A stretch of DNA of 6,708 nucleotides from Planctomycetota bacterium (GTDB taxonomy: Bacteria; Planctomycetota; UBA1135; UBA2386), in assembly GCA_020425885.1 (NCBI GenBank), contig JAGQRA010000604.1, positions 1 through 6,708 of the forward strand, read 5' to 3'. Shown here piece after piece: positions 6,116 through 6,708 of this stretch. Below the pieces are notes generated by a model. It saw only the letters and a program-made list of their open reading frames with translations, was not told the origin of the DNA and did no database searches. Every line of letters begins with the position of its first letter. Positions within the stretch are counted from its first letter, which is position 1. The translations under genes were made by a program, and so were the position numbers.

Positions 6116-6708
6116 TCATGCGGCCGGCCCACCCGGCTTGCCAATGGCGAGTGGCACCGCGAGCCAGCTGACCGTCGCGAACGGGCCACGCCGCAGGCGA
6201 CCGAGGTGGCCGCCCAATGCGGTGGCGAGCAGCTCGGTGGCGAGTGCCCCCGAGCGATCGACGGTGCGGTCGTGGCGCGGGCACCGGTGCCGGCTGCGCC
6301 CGCTGATCTGCCGTGACGCTGGCGATGGCGACGGGTCGTTCGCCGCATCGGGCGGGCGGTCGTTGCCGACGAAGACGATCGCCATGTTTCCGACTGTACG
6401 GCAGCGCATGTCGATGTGGCGCGAAGCCCGCGGCGACTCGAGCGCATCGTCGACGAGATCGCACAGGATCTGCAGCAGCGGCCCGGGGTCGGTGTCGACC
6501 TGCAACTCCTCGGCGGGCAAGCCGACGTGCAGCGCGGCACCGTGCCGGCGAACGTGCAGGTCCAGCGTCTGCTGCAGCTCCTGCAGCAGATCGCGCAATC
6601 GGTGCGGTGCCCGGCAGACCCCGCGCCGTCCCTGCTGCTGCGGGCGGTCGTCACGGGCGGCGGCGGCCAGCGACCTCAGCTGCCGCGCCGCCGCGGTCGC
6701 CTGGGCCA
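6116..6708 (-). CDS. Histidine-kinase-like HATPase domain, C-terminal part (5' end outside window)
   Basis: The frame is open to the right edge, so the start is outside; 196 residues are visible. The pattern is the tail of a sensor kinase: helical Q/L-rich segment (DLLQELQQTLDLHV), the N-box-like LLQILCDLVDDALE (about 6437-6478), a strand and G1-like stretch AIVFVGNDRPPD, and the closing TALGGHLGRLRRGPFATVSWLAVPL, which matches the GG-x-L...GT-x-F-x-V-x-LPL end of HATPase_c. Key residues differ: the N-box asparagines are aspartates, the DxGxG G1 box reads NDRPP, and no GLGL G2 box is present. It may bind ATP poorly or not at all and act as a pseudokinase. The phospho-accepting histidine box is not visible. 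An alternative is a GHKL protein of another type. The downstream exported protein follows after 7 nt. Confidence 0.6.
   Translation of the reverse strand, partial: AQATAAARQLRSLAAAARDDRPQQQGRRGVCRAPHRLRDLLQELQQTLDLHVRRHGAALHVGLPAEELQVDTDPGPLLQILCDLVDDALESPRASRHIDMRCRTVGNMAIVFVGNDRPPDAANDPSPSPASRQISGRSRHRCPRHDRTVDRSGALATELLATALGGHLGRLRRGPFATVSWLAVPLAIGKPGGPAA

Noticed and set aside
5386..6654. Longer 422-residue version of the exported protein on the - strand
   Set aside because: The extra N-terminal part is S/R/T-rich and overlaps the kinase-like frame, which has real domain marks. The signal peptide begins exactly at ATG 6108.

Overview
This is a 6.7-kb stretch of very GC-rich, gene-dense bacterial chromosome. 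Gaps between genes are at most about 95 bp, and there is no tRNA, rRNA, insertion sequence or CRISPR array. Strong G/C preference at third codon positions, one GTG and one TTG start, and the gene mix (an HDOD signalling protein, a BtpA-family barrel, cytoplasmic glycosyltransferases, a lysine/alanine-tailed nuclease) fit a high-GC member of a group such as Planctomycetota or Myxococcota. That placement is inference from style, not proof.

The left half reads on the + strand. The window opens inside an HDOD-domain gene (1-657). After a 66-bp gap holding a perfect 8-bp hairpin and a good ribosome binding site comes a compact three-gene run: a family 2 glycosyltransferase (724-1608), a BtpA/SgcQ-family TIM-barrel protein (1605-2429, overlapping the previous gene by ATGA) and a GT-B/GT4 glycosyltransferase (2464-3477). 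The tight packing suggests one transcript and one pathway in which a poorly understood barrel protein works beside two sugar transferases.

The right half reads on the - strand and converges on the first block across a 96-bp gap (3478-3573) with two GC hairpins. In transcription order it has the C-terminal part of a histidine-kinase-like ATPase domain (runs off the right edge, ends 6116), a 240-residue protein with a signal peptide and a C-terminal membrane anchor (6108-5386), and a 572-residue nuclease (5292-3574). The nuclease has a lysine/alanine-rich tail built from 15-bp tandem repeats, a Cas4/RecB-type PD-(D/E)XK domain with four candidate iron-sulfur cysteines, and a DUF2779-like C-terminal domain that has lost the acidic residues expected of an active exonuclease.

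Three of the seven genes show changed key residues: the GT2 metal-binding motif, the HATPase N and G boxes, and the DUF2779 DxE motif. The two most interesting points are the GT2-BtpA-GT4 cluster and the nuclease that joins a histone-H1-like tail, an intact-looking Cas4-type domain and a pseudo-exonuclease domain. No defence island or other complete new system can be demonstrated from this window alone.
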